Part shown: positions 7,630-17,113 of the stretch, piece by piece | Layout: each line of letters begins with the position of its first letter | Numbering within the stretch: position 1 is the stretch's first letter | Origin: an uncultured Lachnospiraceae bacterium | GTDB lineage: Bacteria > Bacillota > Clostridia > Lachnospirales > Lachnospiraceae | Direction of reading: 5' to 3' | Assembly (NCBI GenBank): GCA_947631505.1 | Contig: CANRLR010000008.1 | Span: 1-64,000 of the forward strand | Length of the DNA: 64,000 nt | The notes under the pieces: generated by a model | What the model was told of the DNA's origin: nothing | Database searches by the model: none | What the model saw: the letters and a program-made list of their open reading frames with translations, nothing else | Translations under genes and position numbers: made by a program

Positions 7630-9753
7630 TTATTTATATAAATGCACCGCTACAGCATTCATATTCTCTGTTGGTCTATAGACCAGCTTACCTCTTTCAT
7701 TTGCATTGTTCCGAAAGAAGGTTACCGTTGGGGCATCATAGGAATAAACGCTCCTGATATTCTGTCCGCATTCCTCCGGCAGATCAATCTCAATTTGCGG
7801 TGGCAGTTCTCCATGGAAACAATGAATGAGAACAAGTGCTTCCCCGTCTTCTTTTACACGTGTTATCACCTGATATCCCTCGGGATAGCGATCACTGACA
7901 ATCGCCGGACTTTGATGATAAGTTCTGCCATCTTTAATAATGGAGGCAACTTCTCTATAAAAAGCAATTCCCCGATTGATAACGTCCCACTGGTCATCGG
8001 TCAGTTCTGTCACATCACCGGACAGACACATGCGGCCAAGCATCGTATTGGCAATCGAATAGCCAATGCGTTTTAAGGAGTCGGTCTTGCGGATAACCGC
8101 CCATATCTGGCTCTGCCGCGGCAGAATTGCCCGGTGCAGATTTGCCGCCACAATTGGGATTTCCTCCGTCTCATGAGCATCAGAAAAAGATGCCATAGAA
8201 CAAATGCTCATCATCAGCGGTTCCAGTTTATGTCCACCGGAAGCACAGTTTTCCAAAATAATGCCCGGCACCTCTTTCTTCACTCTGCGGACAAAATCAA
8301 CAGATGCTTCCATATTGGAACGAAGCCCCTCTCCCAGAGACTCTTTCCCATCACAACCAATACCAATTGTATCGTTATAGTCCATTTTCATATACTCAAA
8401 TCCATATTTTTTCAGTGTGCCGATTACCTTTTCTCCTAAATAATTCTGTACCCATGAATCATTCATATCCCAGAAACGACGACTGTAAGTGGATAGTACA
8501 TGGCCATCCCGTTTCAGTAAATGCTCCTCTTCCTGATAAGCCTTTGCTGCACTTCCCACATTATCAATTTCAAACCAAATTCCCGGTTTCAGACCATTTT
8601 CACGAATTTTATCCACCGTCTTTTGTAATCCCTCCGGGAACAAGCTCGACGACACATTATAGTCCCCCATGCTGATATCCCAAGGTACCCCATCCTCTTT
8701 GAACCAGCCACAGTCAATAACAAAATAATCAAAGCCCTTCCCCTGAATAGCCTCCAAAATACCACTGATATTTTCATCCGAAGGACATCCCCATGTTGTG
8801 CAGTATTCGTTAAATACAATCGGTAGATCCTGCTCACATTCCGGCCCCGCATTCACAAATTTCCTGCCGGCAGACACCAGCCGGTGACATAAATAATCAA
8901 TATCTCCCTCACATACGGTCAGAATCGCCTTTGGCGTTTCAAAGGATTCCCCTGCAGACACATCCTTCATCCAATGTCCAAATTCACGGTCAGCAAGTCC
9001 CCCCGAAATATGCAGCCCATCATCCTGACGATATACTTCCATCTGCCAGGATGCTTCATGAGCAAGCTGCACTCCCCATAATACATGATTTCTGGAGTCT
9101 TCTACCGATACAAAAGGAAAATACTTCATGACCGGCATAGAACCTCTCTGCCCAAAACGTTCCACCCCTACCGACCAGTTCGACCAGCTTGGCTCTAACT
9201 GCAGATCTTCTACTTTCTCTGTCACCAGCCGCCCCTCATGGCTCCATTTACTGCGCAGCCGGTGAACGAGTAATGCATCTGTACCAATACCCTCCAAAAA
9301 CGGGGAAATATTTCCCATCTCAAAAGAAGACAACATTTCTAATGTCACTTTTTCCGAGCTGTTATTTGAGAAAATATTCTTCATTTCAAAGCTGTCTTCC
9401 CCCCAATAATAAGTAATGACATTTTCCAGTGTATAGCCTCTCTTATCCTTAAAATAGGTATGTATTTCCTGGCCAAATTCAGTATCGGCAATTTCCTGTG
9501 AATCATATTCCATAAGATTTGCCGACTCGCAATTATGCATTGTCTGCCCATGACCATAGCAATTAGGATACATATCACCAACCAGCTTTAACTGTGCCAG
9601 ACTATTAATCCGGTAAAATTTCTGATCGCAAACAGTCTTATCCTGCAATGCAGCAGGAATCAGATAAAATCCGACCCGGTTAAAATCCGTTTCACGCTCA
9701 AATACCAAGGTCATATCTCCCAATGTATAAGATGAAATTCGTTCTATTGCCAT
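7630..9753 (-). CDS. Alpha-galactosidase, glycoside hydrolase family 36
   Basis: 707 residues from the chosen start MAIERISSYT, which follows AAAAGGAGAG; the frame extends 16 codons upstream without a good site. The N-terminal beta-sandwich precedes a (beta/alpha)8 barrel. The catalytic nucleophile is the Asp of YMKMDYND (about residue 458) and the acid/base the Asp of SFSDAHE (about 525). Other clan-D marks are FDYFVIDCGWF and LKPGIWFEIDNV. It removes terminal alpha-galactose from raffinose-type sugars or galactomannan side chains. No signal peptide, so it acts inside the cell on imported oligosaccharides. No transporter or regulator is adjacent. Confidence 0.93.
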   Translation of the reverse strand: MAIERISSYTLGDMTLVFERETDFNRVGFYLIPAALQDKTVCDQKFYRINSLAQLKLVGDMYPNCYGHGQTMHNCESANLMEYDSQEIADTEFGQEIHTYFKDKRGYTLENVITYYWGEDSFEMKNIFSNNSSEKVTLEMLSSFEMGNISPFLEGIGTDALLVHRLRSKWSHEGRLVTEKVEDLQLEPSWSNWSVGVERFGQRGSMPVMKYFPFVSVEDSRNHVLWGVQLAHEASWQMEVYRQDDGLHISGGLADREFGHWMKDVSAGESFETPKAILTVCEGDIDYLCHRLVSAGRKFVNAGPECEQDLPIVFNEYCTTWGCPSDENISGILEAIQGKGFDYFVIDCGWFKEDGVPWDISMGDYNVSSSLFPEGLQKTVDKIRENGLKPGIWFEIDNVGSAAKAYQEEEHLLKRDGHVLSTYSRRFWDMNDSWVQNYLGEKVIGTLKKYGFEYMKMDYNDTIGIGCDGKESLGEGLRSNMEASVDFVRRVKKEVPGIILENCASGGHKLEPLMMSICSMASFSDAHETEEIPIVAANLHRAILPRQSQIWAVIRKTDSLKRIGYSIANTMLGRMCLSGDVTELTDDQWDVINRGIAFYREVASIIKDGRTYHQSPAIVSDRYPEGYQVITRVKEDGEALVLIHCFHGELPPQIEIDLPEECGQNIRSVYSYDAPTVTFFRNNANERGKLVYRPTENMNAVAVHLYK

Positions 9754-9946
9754 TTGTCCGCTCTCCTTTTCCAAATGATATTTATATAGATACTTTATCA
9801 TAAATCAAAACAATTGCCAAGGTTCACTACCATTGATTTTCCGGGGAAATATCACGACATTATCCAAACTTTTTCATACATTAGCGATATATCTCCATTT
9901 CTTGATTCTCATTTGTTATTCTCTCGTTTAAGAGGAGGAATTCCAT

Positions 9947-10513
9947 ATGAAAGAGCAATTATATTCCATTCTGTCTGAAAAATATAGTGATTATGAAATT
10001 GCTAAGATACGTTACGCAGTCATCTGTGTTCTATCAGAAAGCAGTAAATTTCTTTTTATGCTACTTATTTTTTCCCTCATGGGCAGAACAAAAGAATTCT
10101 TAGTTGCTCTCATTGTTCTGTTGTCAATCCGTAACTTTACCGGCGGAATACATCTGAATCACTACATAAGCTGTCTCTGCTTTTCAATCGGATTTCTTGC
10201 TTTGATTTTTTTGTTTGCTTCGGCATTTCGTATCCCCGAGCCGATGCAGGCATTAGTTATGGAGATTGGGATAGTGTTAGTGTATTGGATTGAGCCTATT
10301 TCATCCGACCGCCGGCCGGAGCCATCCAAGAAACAGAAATTCAACTATAAAATAATTGCTTGTTTCGTCCTCCTCTTTTATATCTGTTTATTTTTGTTTA
10401 CTGAAAAGCTGCCCTATCAGAATCTAATCTTTTGGGTAATCTTTTTTCAGATAATGCAGCTCTGTACTGCTAAAATTATTAAAGTAAGGAGGAAACGTCA
10501 TGAAACACTTTAA
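9947..10513 (+). CDS. agrB: AgrB-type peptide-processing membrane protease
   Basis: 188 residues with about four to six hydrophobic segments. The AgrB signature is RNFTGGIHLNHYISC: His69 and Cys76 have the same seven-residue spacing as the catalytic His/Cys pair of staphylococcal AgrB. It should cut the AgrD precursor after the ring residues and close the ring at the inner face of the membrane. The start follows AAGAGGAGG. The stop overlaps the agrD start by 14 bases, so translation is probably coupled. Directly downstream lies agrD; the cognate receptor genes face it on the other strand. Confidence 0.93.
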   Translation: MKEQLYSILSEKYSDYEIAKIRYAVICVLSESSKFLFMLLIFSLMGRTKEFLVALIVLLSIRNFTGGIHLNHYISCLCFSIGFLALIFLFASAFRIPEPMQALVMEIGIVLVYWIEPISSDRRPEPSKKQKFNYKIIACFVLLFYICLFLFTEKLPYQNLIFWVIFFQIMQLCTAKIIKVRRKRHETL

Positions 10514-10628
10514 CAGAACATCTTTGTATACGATCTGCAGCTTGGCATTGGCATTGTCCGGATTGATTCATTTTAAAGGACCTAGTTTTTTGCTCTTTGG
10601 CGAGCCTGAATTTCCAGTTGAAAAATAA
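10500..10628 (+). CDS. agrD: AgrD-like cyclic autoinducer precursor (42 aa)
   Basis: A short gene with a perfect AAGGAGG seven bases before the ATG. The product has the AgrD layout. An amphipathic N-terminal helix (residues 1-25) is followed by a putative ring segment SFLLF (29-33) and the acidic tail GEPEFPVEK that AgrB proteins recognise (compare DEVEVP and GEPEMP tails). The ring-closing residue five from the cut site is Ser29, not Cys. The only Cys is at position 13 in the helix. The mature signal would thus be a serine lactone with two hydrophobic residues at its end. Size, position and tail make the call firm; the exact mature peptide is inferred. Confidence 0.85.
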   Translation: MKHFNRTSLYTICSLALALSGLIHFKGPSFLLFGEPEFPVEK

Positions 10629-10635
10629 TGGATAG

Positions 10636-10690
10636 AAAAAAAGATGGTATTTCCGAAAGCATATTTGCAGAAGGAATACCATCTTTTTTA
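10636..10690. terminator. Bidirectional terminator between agrD and agrC
   Basis: AAAAAAGATGGTATT pairs with AATACCATCTTTTTT around a 20-base loop, giving T runs in both directions. It separates the convergent agrBD and xre-agrA-agrC transcripts. The agrC stop codon lies inside the last bases. Confidence 0.85.
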
Positions 10691-11980
10691 TATCGTTTCA
10701 AATTCAATAGCAATAGAGAAAAAATTTTTTCCATTCTCCATTTTATTTTTCACTATAATATTTCCATTAAAACGCAGAACAATTTTTCTCAGTTCCGATA
10801 AGCCCAATCCACGGTTCGCTCCCTTTTCTGAGTACCCACGTTCAAAAAATTTCCGCCACTGTGACATAGGGATTCTTGAATGTGCATTACCTACTTCAAT
10901 ACAGATTCCTGTCTCACATTTTCTTCCATCTTGTTCTCTATCATACTCTTTAATGTGAAAATACATCTCACGATTTTCACACTGCCCCTCTAATGCCTCC
11001 ATCGCATTATCCAGTAAAGTACCAATAATATTAACCAGCTGAATGTCTGGTATTTGCAATCCATCCAAGCTGCAAGAAAAATCTGTCTGCAAATTAATAT
11101 TAAGTTCCAATATCTCATTTATTTTTTGGTAAACATGTGCGATAACAATCGGATTATTTAAAATTATGACACCATTTGGTAATAACGTCTTTTTTAGAAC
11201 CCCCACTTGCTCCTGCTGTTTTTCTACTAATTCATCATAGGTTGTATACAGATTATGCATTGCATATATTGCGTCAATCTGATTTGAGAACTTATGCTGC
11301 TGTCCCCTTATTTGTTCCAGCACATCTACATAACGGGCAGAATATTCCTTATGTAACCTTTTTTCTATCCGGTCATGATTTAATTTCGTAACAGAAAGAA
11401 CAATCACTAACAGACAACAGGCACTATAAAAATATTCTGTAATTGAGATGGTTTCTTTTTGATGAAAATAGAAAACGGTATAAAGAACAACGATTCCCAC
11501 AATCAAAAATAGTACAACTGCATAGGATTCGATTCGCTCCCCATACTTATGTCGATTTTCTGCAGGTAGTTTTCTCATTCCGATAAAGATAATAAAAAAG
11601 GTTATCAAAACAATACACAGGGAAAATATCTTCTCCGAAACAAGATTTTGAAACAGTAAGCATGGTGCACATACCAGTATTTCTACCACGCTGGGAACGA
11701 TTAACGACATGATAGAAAATATAATTCCTTTGATAATTCTTGTTTTATACTGCCAAAATGTGTATCCGGCAACAACAATATACGGTAAAACGGAAAAGGG
11801 CAATATTTCACCATAGATCACAAGAAAAATTCTTACCACCAACTCGGCCGCATAAAACAGTACCACCTTGTACTTCTTAAATGCAACATCCGTTCCGCAA
11901 AGAAAATGCAGGACACAAAGTGCACATGCCATTTCAATGGCACTATTTACATAGACAATCAGCTGGTCTGCCCAAAACAT
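10688..11980 (-). CDS. agrC: AgrC-like sensor histidine kinase (GHKL type)
   Basis: 430 residues. The N-terminal 200 residues form about six membrane helices, as in peptide-sensing AgrC receptors. The phosphoacceptor His229 is in IRGQQHKFSNQID. The ATPase domain shows the N box IIGTLLDNAMEAL and the G box GANRGLGLSELRKIV. It should bind the cyclic peptide made by the neighbouring agrBD and phosphorylate the response regulator encoded just upstream. It overlaps that gene by 22 bases, so the two are co-translated. Specificity for this particular peptide is inferred from adjacency. Confidence 0.92.
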   Translation of the reverse strand: MFWADQLIVYVNSAIEMACALCVLHFLCGTDVAFKKYKVVLFYAAELVVRIFLVIYGEILPFSVLPYIVVAGYTFWQYKTRIIKGIIFSIMSLIVPSVVEILVCAPCLLFQNLVSEKIFSLCIVLITFFIIFIGMRKLPAENRHKYGERIESYAVVLFLIVGIVVLYTVFYFHQKETISITEYFYSACCLLVIVLSVTKLNHDRIEKRLHKEYSARYVDVLEQIRGQQHKFSNQIDAIYAMHNLYTTYDELVEKQQEQVGVLKKTLLPNGVIILNNPIVIAHVYQKINEILELNINLQTDFSCSLDGLQIPDIQLVNIIGTLLDNAMEALEGQCENREMYFHIKEYDREQDGRKCETGICIEVGNAHSRIPMSQWRKFFERGYSEKGANRGLGLSELRKIVLRFNGNIIVKNKMENGKNFFSIAIEFETI

Positions 11981-12720
11981 CGTTCAAAATCCTCTCTAAA
12001 CTGTTTCTTCAATCTCCCACCGATGTCTATCACATCATCCGTTCCTTGTAAATACACTTTATTTCCGGGAAAATCCACAGAACGAATAAATTTCTTGTTC
12101 ACAGCAGTTCCCTTCAGTGGTTCAAGAAAAACATTATCACGGACCCGTTCTAAAAATGCCCTCATTGACAAATTAGGGATTTCAATATTTTCCGTTGTTG
12201 TATGTATATTCAATACACCTCTTCGGCTTACGATATAACACACTTCATCAATAACGATGGGAAATGTTATTCCCTCATACCGAAGTAAAATAGTCTCCGG
12301 CTCTTTGATTCGTTTTTCTGAGACCAGCATATCTAAAGCAGCCACCACATGACGGCGTACAATTGTATAATCGACTGGTTTCTCTATATAATCAAAACAG
12401 TGCAGCACTTTTAAAAGTGGCTCTGCCAACCCCGCCAGACTGGTAATCACAATAATAGGCACAGACTTATACCGTTTAACATCCCGTATATCCTGTGCAA
12501 ATTTAAAACCAGAACTGTCATTTCTTATTTTGGGTTCTAAAATAATATCTACAAGAAATAAATCTATATTGTTATCCATTGCACATAAATAGGCAGCGGC
12601 ACGATTATCAAAATCATATACCGTTATGTTTTTCATACAGGATTTTACCACTTTAATGAGAGATTGACGACAGATTTCATTATCTTCTAATATTAGAACT
12701 TTCATAATTATAACTTTCAA
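11959..12720 (-). CDS. agrA: AgrA-like response regulator with LytTR DNA-binding domain
   Basis: About 250 residues: an N-terminal receiver (VLILEDN, phospho-Asp in DLFLVDIIL, conserved Lys in YIEKPVDY) and a C-terminal LytTR domain (EVCYIVSRRGVLNIHT...FLERVRDNVFLEPLKGTAVNKKFI). It should activate agr promoters and target genes once phosphorylated by the AgrC-like kinase. The frame begins with TTG inside the TTGA overlap with the preceding xre gene; an ATG five codons later (12705) is an alternative start. Neither has a strong ribosome-binding site, which points to coupled translation. Confidence 0.9.
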   Translation of the reverse strand: MKVIIMKVLILEDNEICRQSLIKVVKSCMKNITVYDFDNRAAAYLCAMDNNIDLFLVDIILEPKIRNDSSGFKFAQDIRDVKRYKSVPIIVITSLAGLAEPLLKVLHCFDYIEKPVDYTIVRRHVVAALDMLVSEKRIKEPETILLRYEGITFPIVIDEVCYIVSRRGVLNIHTTTENIEIPNLSMRAFLERVRDNVFLEPLKGTAVNKKFIRSVDFPGNKVYLQGTDDVIDIGGRLKKQFREDFERCFGQTS

Positions 12721-13058
12721 TTATCACGAGAACTCATTGATTTTGCCAGATTCATAATAATTTCCCTATTCTTTTTATCCATCTGTGAAAAACAATATAA
12801 CAATTCTCTAACTTCTGCTTTATTGGTATCTACTATTTGTAATTCCTCGATTGTAAGGTCAACCCGAATATCACTAAGACCCAGCAGATAATCCGTTGTC
12901 ACGCCAAAATAGTCTGCATATCTTAATAATAAATCAATTCCAAAAGAAGCATTTTCTTTCTCTACTTTGCTTATTCTCTGTTGATTCGTACCAAGACAAA
13001 AAGCCAGCTCTTCTTGGCTTAAATTTTTCTCTTTTCGCAAATCCCTTAGTCTTCCCAT
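12717..13058 (-). CDS. XRE-family transcriptional regulator of the agr operon
   Basis: 113 residues from MGRLRDLRKEKNLSQEELA. The helix-turn-helix is residues about 8-60 (LSQEELAFCLGTNQQRISKVEKE, ending YLLGLSDI); the C-terminal part is a short helical tail. The start follows GTGAGG; the frame is open 18 codons further but with no site. It is the first gene of the agrA-agrC operon. It very likely binds the long inverted repeat overlapping its own promoter (13093-13153). A dedicated repressor heading an agr operon is not part of the staphylococcal locus. Confidence 0.88.
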   Translation of the reverse strand: MGRLRDLRKEKNLSQEELAFCLGTNQQRISKVEKENASFGIDLLLRYADYFGVTTDYLLGLSDIRVDLTIEELQIVDTNKAEVRELLYCFSQMDKKNREIIMNLAKSMSSRDN

Positions 13059-13092
13059 GAATAAAACCTCACACTCTCGCAATGTTGTTATC

Positions 13093-13153
13093 ATTATAAA
13101 GCGTAAAAACACTTTAATCTATCATGCAAATAAGTATTTACGCATTATAAATG
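13093..13153 (-). promoter_or_regulatory. Inverted-repeat operator and promoter of the xre-agrA-agrC operon
   Basis: Two arms of about 18 bases, TTATAAAGCGTAAAAAC and GTATTTACGCATTATAA, face each other around about 20 bases. The gene-proximal arm contains TATAAT (13093-13098), a plausible -10 box; the -35 (TAGATT) is weak. A repressor on both arms would cover the promoter. From here to 13244 I see nothing else. Confidence 0.6.
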
Positions 13154-13244
13154 TATATTCAGGGAAATGAAAAGAAAAAATTATTTGTAAATCTGCTGGA
13201 CAAAAGGATAAAACTCTGCCCTCACAATCCCCAGCCGGACATCG

Positions 13245-14318
13245 CTAGTTCTCACTCATTTTTGCCAGCTTTGCAGCCTGGTCAGCGGCTATCAAACTAT
13301 CCAGCACCTCATTTAAATCCCCATCCATAACGGTATCCAGCTTATGCAGTGTTAATTTAATGCGGTGGTCTGTCACCCTTCCCTGCGGATAGTTATAGGT
13401 ACGAATTTTCTCAGAACGGTCACCCGTACCGATCTGGCTTCTTCTCGCTTCTGCTTCTGCATCATGGGCTTTCGCACATTCCAGCTCATACAGACGGGCA
13501 CGGAGTACCTTTAATGCCTTATCCTTATTTTTTAACTGGGACTTCTCATCCTGACAGGAAATAACAATTCCTGTCGGAATATGCGTAAGACGTACAGCAG
13601 AATCGGTTGTGTTGACACACTGTCCACCATTGCCGGATGCACGGAACACATCAAACTTACAATCATTCATATCCAGCTCCACTTCTACTTCTTCTACTTC
13701 CGGCATGATCGCCACGGTTGCTGTTGAAGTATGGATACGTCCACCGGACTCGGTCGCCGGAATTCGCTGTACACGGTGAACACCGCTCTCATATTTCAAT
13801 TTAGAATACGCTCCCAGACCATTTATCATAAAAACAATTTCTTTAAATCCACCGATTCCGTTTTCATTCGAGTTCATCGTATCAACCTTCCAGCGGTTAC
13901 TCTCGGCAAATCTGCAATACATGCGATATAAATCCGCCGCAAAGAGAGCAGCCTCATCTCCACCGGCACCGGCACGGATTTCTACAATGACATTCTTATC
14001 ATCATTCGGATCTTTCGGCAAAAGCAAAATTCTTAACTCATTTTCAATATTCTCAATATTTGCTTTGCACTCATTTAACTCCTCTTTCGCAAGCTCACGG
14101 AGTTCTTCATCCGTCTCCTCCTCCAGCATGGCAAGACTGTCCTCAATCCCCGCCTTTGTCACCTTATATTCCTTATATTTCGTCACAACCGGCTCTAAAT
14201 CTGCCTGTTCTTTCATCAGCTTTTGATATCTTACCTGATTATTCAATACATCCGGTTCACTTAATTCATTCAATACCTCTTCATAGCGGAGAAGAGTATC
14301 CTCTAACTTATCAAACAT
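13245..14318 (-). CDS. prfA: Peptide chain release factor 1
   Basis: 357 residues, normal for RF1. It recognises UAA/UAG and triggers peptide release. The stop-codon tripeptide is PAT in [20 protein letters not shown]; the catalytic GGQ is in [16 protein letters not shown]. Cys replaces the usual His after GGQ, a variant common in Clostridia. Upstream prmC, which methylates this Gln, is 49 bases away on the same strand and surely co-transcribed. Confidence 0.97.
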   Translation of the reverse strand: MFDKLEDTLLRYEEVLNELSEPDVLNNQVRYQKLMKEQADLEPVVTKYKEYKVTKAGIEDSLAMLEEETDEELRELAKEELNECKANIENIENELRILLLPKDPNDDKNVIVEIRAGAGGDEAALFAADLYRMYCRFAESNRWKVDTMNSNENGIGGFKEIVFMINGLGAYSKLKYESGVHRVQRIPATESGGRIHTSTATVAIMPEVEEVEVELDMNDCKFDVFRASGNGGQCVNTTDSAVRLTHIPTGIVISCQDEKSQLKNKDKALKVLRARLYELECAKAHDAEAEARRSQIGTGDRSEKIRTYNYPQGRVTDHRIKLTLHKLDTVMDGDLNEVLDSLIAADQAAKLAKMSEN

Positions 14319-14367
14319 TTCCTACACACTACCTCCATTCTAAAGCGTATATGTTATATCCGTGAAT

Positions 14368-15225
14368 CTACCGCAGCGTCCCCTGAACAATACGGTCCAA
14401 TCCTGCCAAATCCTTTTTTACTCTTACTTCTGTCAGACCTGCCTGCTCCATAAGTGCGGATACCGCCTTTCCCTGATGATACCCGATTTCAAAATAAAGC
14501 GAGCCGCCTTTCTTTAAAAAGCAGTGGCTTTCCCTTATGATGTGCCGGTAAAAAAGCAGACCGTCCTCTGCTCCATCCAGTGCCAGTCTTGGCTCAAAAT
14601 CCCGTACTTCCGGCATTAGCTGTTCCAAATCCTTCGTTGGTATATACGGTGGATTCGACACGATTATATCAAAAGTCCCTCTTATTCGTGAAAACAGATC
14701 ACTTTGCACGATTTCCACGGATACACGATTCTTCCTCGCATTTTTCCTCGATACATACAACGCCTCTTCTGATATATCCGCCAGCATCACAGATTTACAC
14801 CGTCCAAGTGCAGCCAAACTGATTCCAATGCAGCCGGAACCGCAGCACAGATCCAATACCTCTTTTCCCTCAGACACCCGTAATACTTCCTCTACCAGAC
14901 ATTCGGTATCCTGTCTTGGAATAAGCACATGCTCGTTGACATAAAAAGGCAATCCCATAAATTCAGTTTCATTTGTTAAATACTCTAATGGAATGCGTCT
15001 GCTACGCTTTTCGAGCATTTCTCTATATTCGCCACAAGTCTTATCCGACATCTCTTCTTCTTCACGAAGAAAAAATTCACTTCGCTCCATGGGATGTCTT
15101 TGTCCCTCCCTATCTACTTTGCCGAAACAAAAAGCAAATAAATACCAAGCATTGATTCTGGCTTCCGGGACGCCCGCCTTTGCCAACCGCCTTTCTCCCA
15201 TATGAAGAATTTCCCTTCCGGTCAT
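14368..15225 (-). CDS. prmC: Release-factor glutamine methyltransferase
   Basis: 285 residues. N-terminal helical substrate domain, then a SAM-binding Rossmann fold (EVLDLCCGSGCIGISLAALG) and the N5-glutamine methylase motif NPPYIPT. It methylates the GGQ Gln of RF1 and RF2. Its ATG overlaps the stop of the DUF1385 gene (ATGA) and the product's target gene prfA follows. Confidence 0.96.
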   Translation of the reverse strand: MTGREILHMGERRLAKAGVPEARINAWYLFAFCFGKVDREGQRHPMERSEFFLREEEEMSDKTCGEYREMLEKRSRRIPLEYLTNETEFMGLPFYVNEHVLIPRQDTECLVEEVLRVSEGKEVLDLCCGSGCIGISLAALGRCKSVMLADISEEALYVSRKNARKNRVSVEIVQSDLFSRIRGTFDIIVSNPPYIPTKDLEQLMPEVRDFEPRLALDGAEDGLLFYRHIIRESHCFLKKGGSLYFEIGYHQGKAVSALMEQAGLTEVRVKKDLAGLDRIVQGTLR

Positions 15226-16391
15226 TCCGATTTTTCCTCCGGCATTTCAAAGTAGCGGTCAAGGGCATTTAAGATTTCATCATCTTCTTCATCATCTATA
15301 CTTACAATTTCAATATCGGTTTCCGATTTTTCTTCGACTGGTGTTTTCTCTGAAACAGTCTCTTCTTTTGCCGCCGCAGTTTCCTCCGTTTGCTCAGTTT
15401 CCTCCGTTTCCACTGTGTTCGCGGTATCTTCGTTCTCTTCTGTTTTTTCCTTCTTCTTTTCTTCCTCATCCGGCTCATCATAATGTGCCAAGAACTCAGA
15501 CCAGTCAAACACCGCATTTACCGATGCCATCGCCACTTCAATCATATCATCCGTAGGTTCTTTTGTCGTAAGGCTCTGCAGCATCAGTCCCGGCTTACTA
15601 AGTATATTGATAACCGGATTATCATGCTTTCCGGCAAAACGAATAAATTCATAAGAAAGTCCCGCAATAACCGGAATCAGCAAAATGCGAAATACCATAC
15701 GAAGCCAGATATTATCTACTACAATAAACATGAACAGTAAAATACTAATAAACATAACAATAAGCATAAAGCTTGTTCCGCAGCGCTTATGAACCATGGA
15801 AGATTTCCGTACATTTTCCAGCGTCAGCTCATGCCCCGTCTCGATACAGCTGATACATTTATGCTCTGCACCATGATACATAAATACTCTCTTGATATCC
15901 TCCATAAATGAAATCAGTTTTACGTACAGCACAAATAAAAAAACACGAATGACTCCTTCTATCAATCCGCGGAGCTGCAAGGACGGAATTGTCTTGCGCA
16001 GTGCCTCCGAAACAAAAAATGGTACCAGAAAAAATACACCAATGGCAAACAGGAAAGCAAACACCATAACAATTGCCATAATGATATTGTCTTTCTTTTC
16101 GTCCTTCTCTTTCTGTTCTTTTGACTTTTCCATCTTCTCTTCCTCTTCTTCATAAAAAGAAGCAGAATAATTCAAGGTAGACATTCCCATTGTCAAGGAT
16201 TCTACAAAACTTATCACGCCTCGGATAATCGGCAGATCTGCAGCTTTATATTTGTTCCGCAGGCTCTTACAAGGCTGTTTCTTCACTTCAATATTATGAT
16301 CTGGTTTACGGACAGCAATGGCATATTCATCCTGATTCTTCATCATGACGCCCTCAATAACTGCCTGTCCGCCAATACCGGAATACTTCAT
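15222..16391 (-). CDS. DUF1385 membrane protein (YqhQ-like)
   Basis: 389 residues. The opening YSGIGGQAVIEGVMMKN is the hallmark of DUF1385. Membrane helices lie at about residues 100-130, 145-165, 210-235 and 240-260. The motif VFMYHGAEHKCISCIE, with His and two Cys, is also conserved in the family. The last 90 residues are an acidic, Glu/Thr-rich tail that looks disordered. Function is unknown, but the gene is regularly found beside rpmE, prmC and prfA in Clostridia. Confidence 0.9.
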   Translation of the reverse strand: MKYSGIGGQAVIEGVMMKNQDEYAIAVRKPDHNIEVKKQPCKSLRNKYKAADLPIIRGVISFVESLTMGMSTLNYSASFYEEEEEKMEKSKEQKEKDEKKDNIIMAIVMVFAFLFAIGVFFLVPFFVSEALRKTIPSLQLRGLIEGVIRVFLFVLYVKLISFMEDIKRVFMYHGAEHKCISCIETGHELTLENVRKSSMVHKRCGTSFMLIVMFISILLFMFIVVDNIWLRMVFRILLIPVIAGLSYEFIRFAGKHDNPVINILSKPGLMLQSLTTKEPTDDMIEVAMASVNAVFDWSEFLAHYDEPDEEEKKKEKTEENEDTANTVETEETEQTEETAAAKEETVSEKTPVEEKSETDIEIVSIDDEEDDEILNALDRYFEMPEEKSE

Positions 16392-16441
16392 ACGGTAACC
16401 CCCTTTGTACTGGTCTTTTGTATCCTCTTAAACCGAAAAAA

Positions 16442-16464
16442 GCAGAGCCAACTGGTGACTCTGC
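16442..16464 (-). terminator. Intrinsic terminator after rpmE
   Basis: Minus strand GCAGAGTCA / TGGCTCTGC hairpin with one mismatch, followed by TTTTTT. It lies between rpmE and the DUF1385 gene, so the latter depends on read-through or its own promoter. Confidence 0.7.
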
Positions 16465-16480
16465 CTCTGTTCTCCGTTAC

Positions 16481-16681
16481 TTATTTTAAGCCATACTTAC
16501 GGTTGAACTTATCAATCGCACCACGAGCAGCCATGGATTTCTGCTGTCCAGTGTAAAATGGATGGCATTTGGAACAAACCTCTACATGGATATCCTCCTT
16601 AGTAGATCCTGTTACGAATTCGTTTCCACAGTTGCAAACAACTTTAGCCTGATAATATTCTGGATGAATTCCCTCTCTCAT
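16481..16681 (-). CDS. rpmE: 50S ribosomal protein L31
   Basis: 66 residues, beginning [16 protein letters not shown]. The zinc-binding form: Cys pairs in VVCNCGNEF and [16 protein letters not shown]. Ribosome large subunit, on the central protuberance bridge. Has its own consensus-like promoter (16757-16785) and terminator. Confidence 0.98.
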   Translation of the reverse strand: MREGIHPEYYQAKVVCNCGNEFVTGSTKEDIHVEVCSKCHPFYTGQQKSMAARGAIDKFNRKYGLK

Positions 16682-16756
16682 GTCCTTTTCACCTCACTAC
16701 TTATATTTTCCTTTATATATGAAAGGATACTTGTCTTGCTCAAAAACTGCTTGCTT

Positions 16757-16785
16757 ATTATAACATGTTATGTAGATATATGCAA
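16757..16785 (-). promoter_or_regulatory. Sigma-A promoter of rpmE
   Basis: TTGCAT, 17-base spacer, TATAAT on the minus strand; the start point is about 70 bases ahead of the rpmE ATG. Confidence 0.75.
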
Positions 16786-16803
16786 GCCTTTTTTGTCTAA
16801 CTT

Positions 16804-17100
16804 TTACCTGAATTCCATGGTGGCATGAGACAGATCAATCGCCAACGGGGCAAGAATCTGCTGAAATGGCTGACAGTCAACAACCCTGCCCTTTTCCGGT
16901 TTTCCCCCAAATTGCTCCAAAATATCCAAATACAGCTTTTTGACAATATGCGTCCGGTATATAATACACGGCTCTTCTTCCTGATAAAGTTCCACACTCT
17001 TCTCAAGGACATACTCTTCCTTTACCGGAAGTTCATTGAATGCCCCCTCAAAAAGAACATCTCCACCTTTTTCTCTTACTATGATTGTTTTCCATTTCAT
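16804..17100 (-). CDS. Uncharacterised 98-residue protein
   Basis: Starts at MKWKTIIVREKGGDVLFEG behind GGGAGAG; seven more codons upstream are open but would overlap the site. Small, soluble, mixed alpha/beta, with two Cys (EEPCIIYR and VVDCQPFQQ). No family recognised. It begins 13 bases after the thioredoxin-CcdA fusion gene, so the two form an operon and it may serve that redox system. Confidence 0.7.
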   Translation of the reverse strand: MKWKTIIVREKGGDVLFEGAFNELPVKEEYVLEKSVELYQEEEPCIIYRTHIVKKLYLDILEQFGGKPEKGRVVDCQPFQQILAPLAIDLSHATMEFR

Positions 17101-17113
17101 CGCTACTCTCCCA

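Noticed and set aside
7642-9581. Several open frames of 60-144 codons opposite and inside the alpha-galactosidase gene
   Set aside because: They are shadows of the GH36 frame, with basic, His/Cys-rich compositions and no ribosome-binding sites.
16751-16795. GCTTGC / GCAAGC hairpin followed by T6 on the plus strand
   Set aside because: No plus-strand gene ends here; the bases are accounted for by the rpmE promoter on the other strand.
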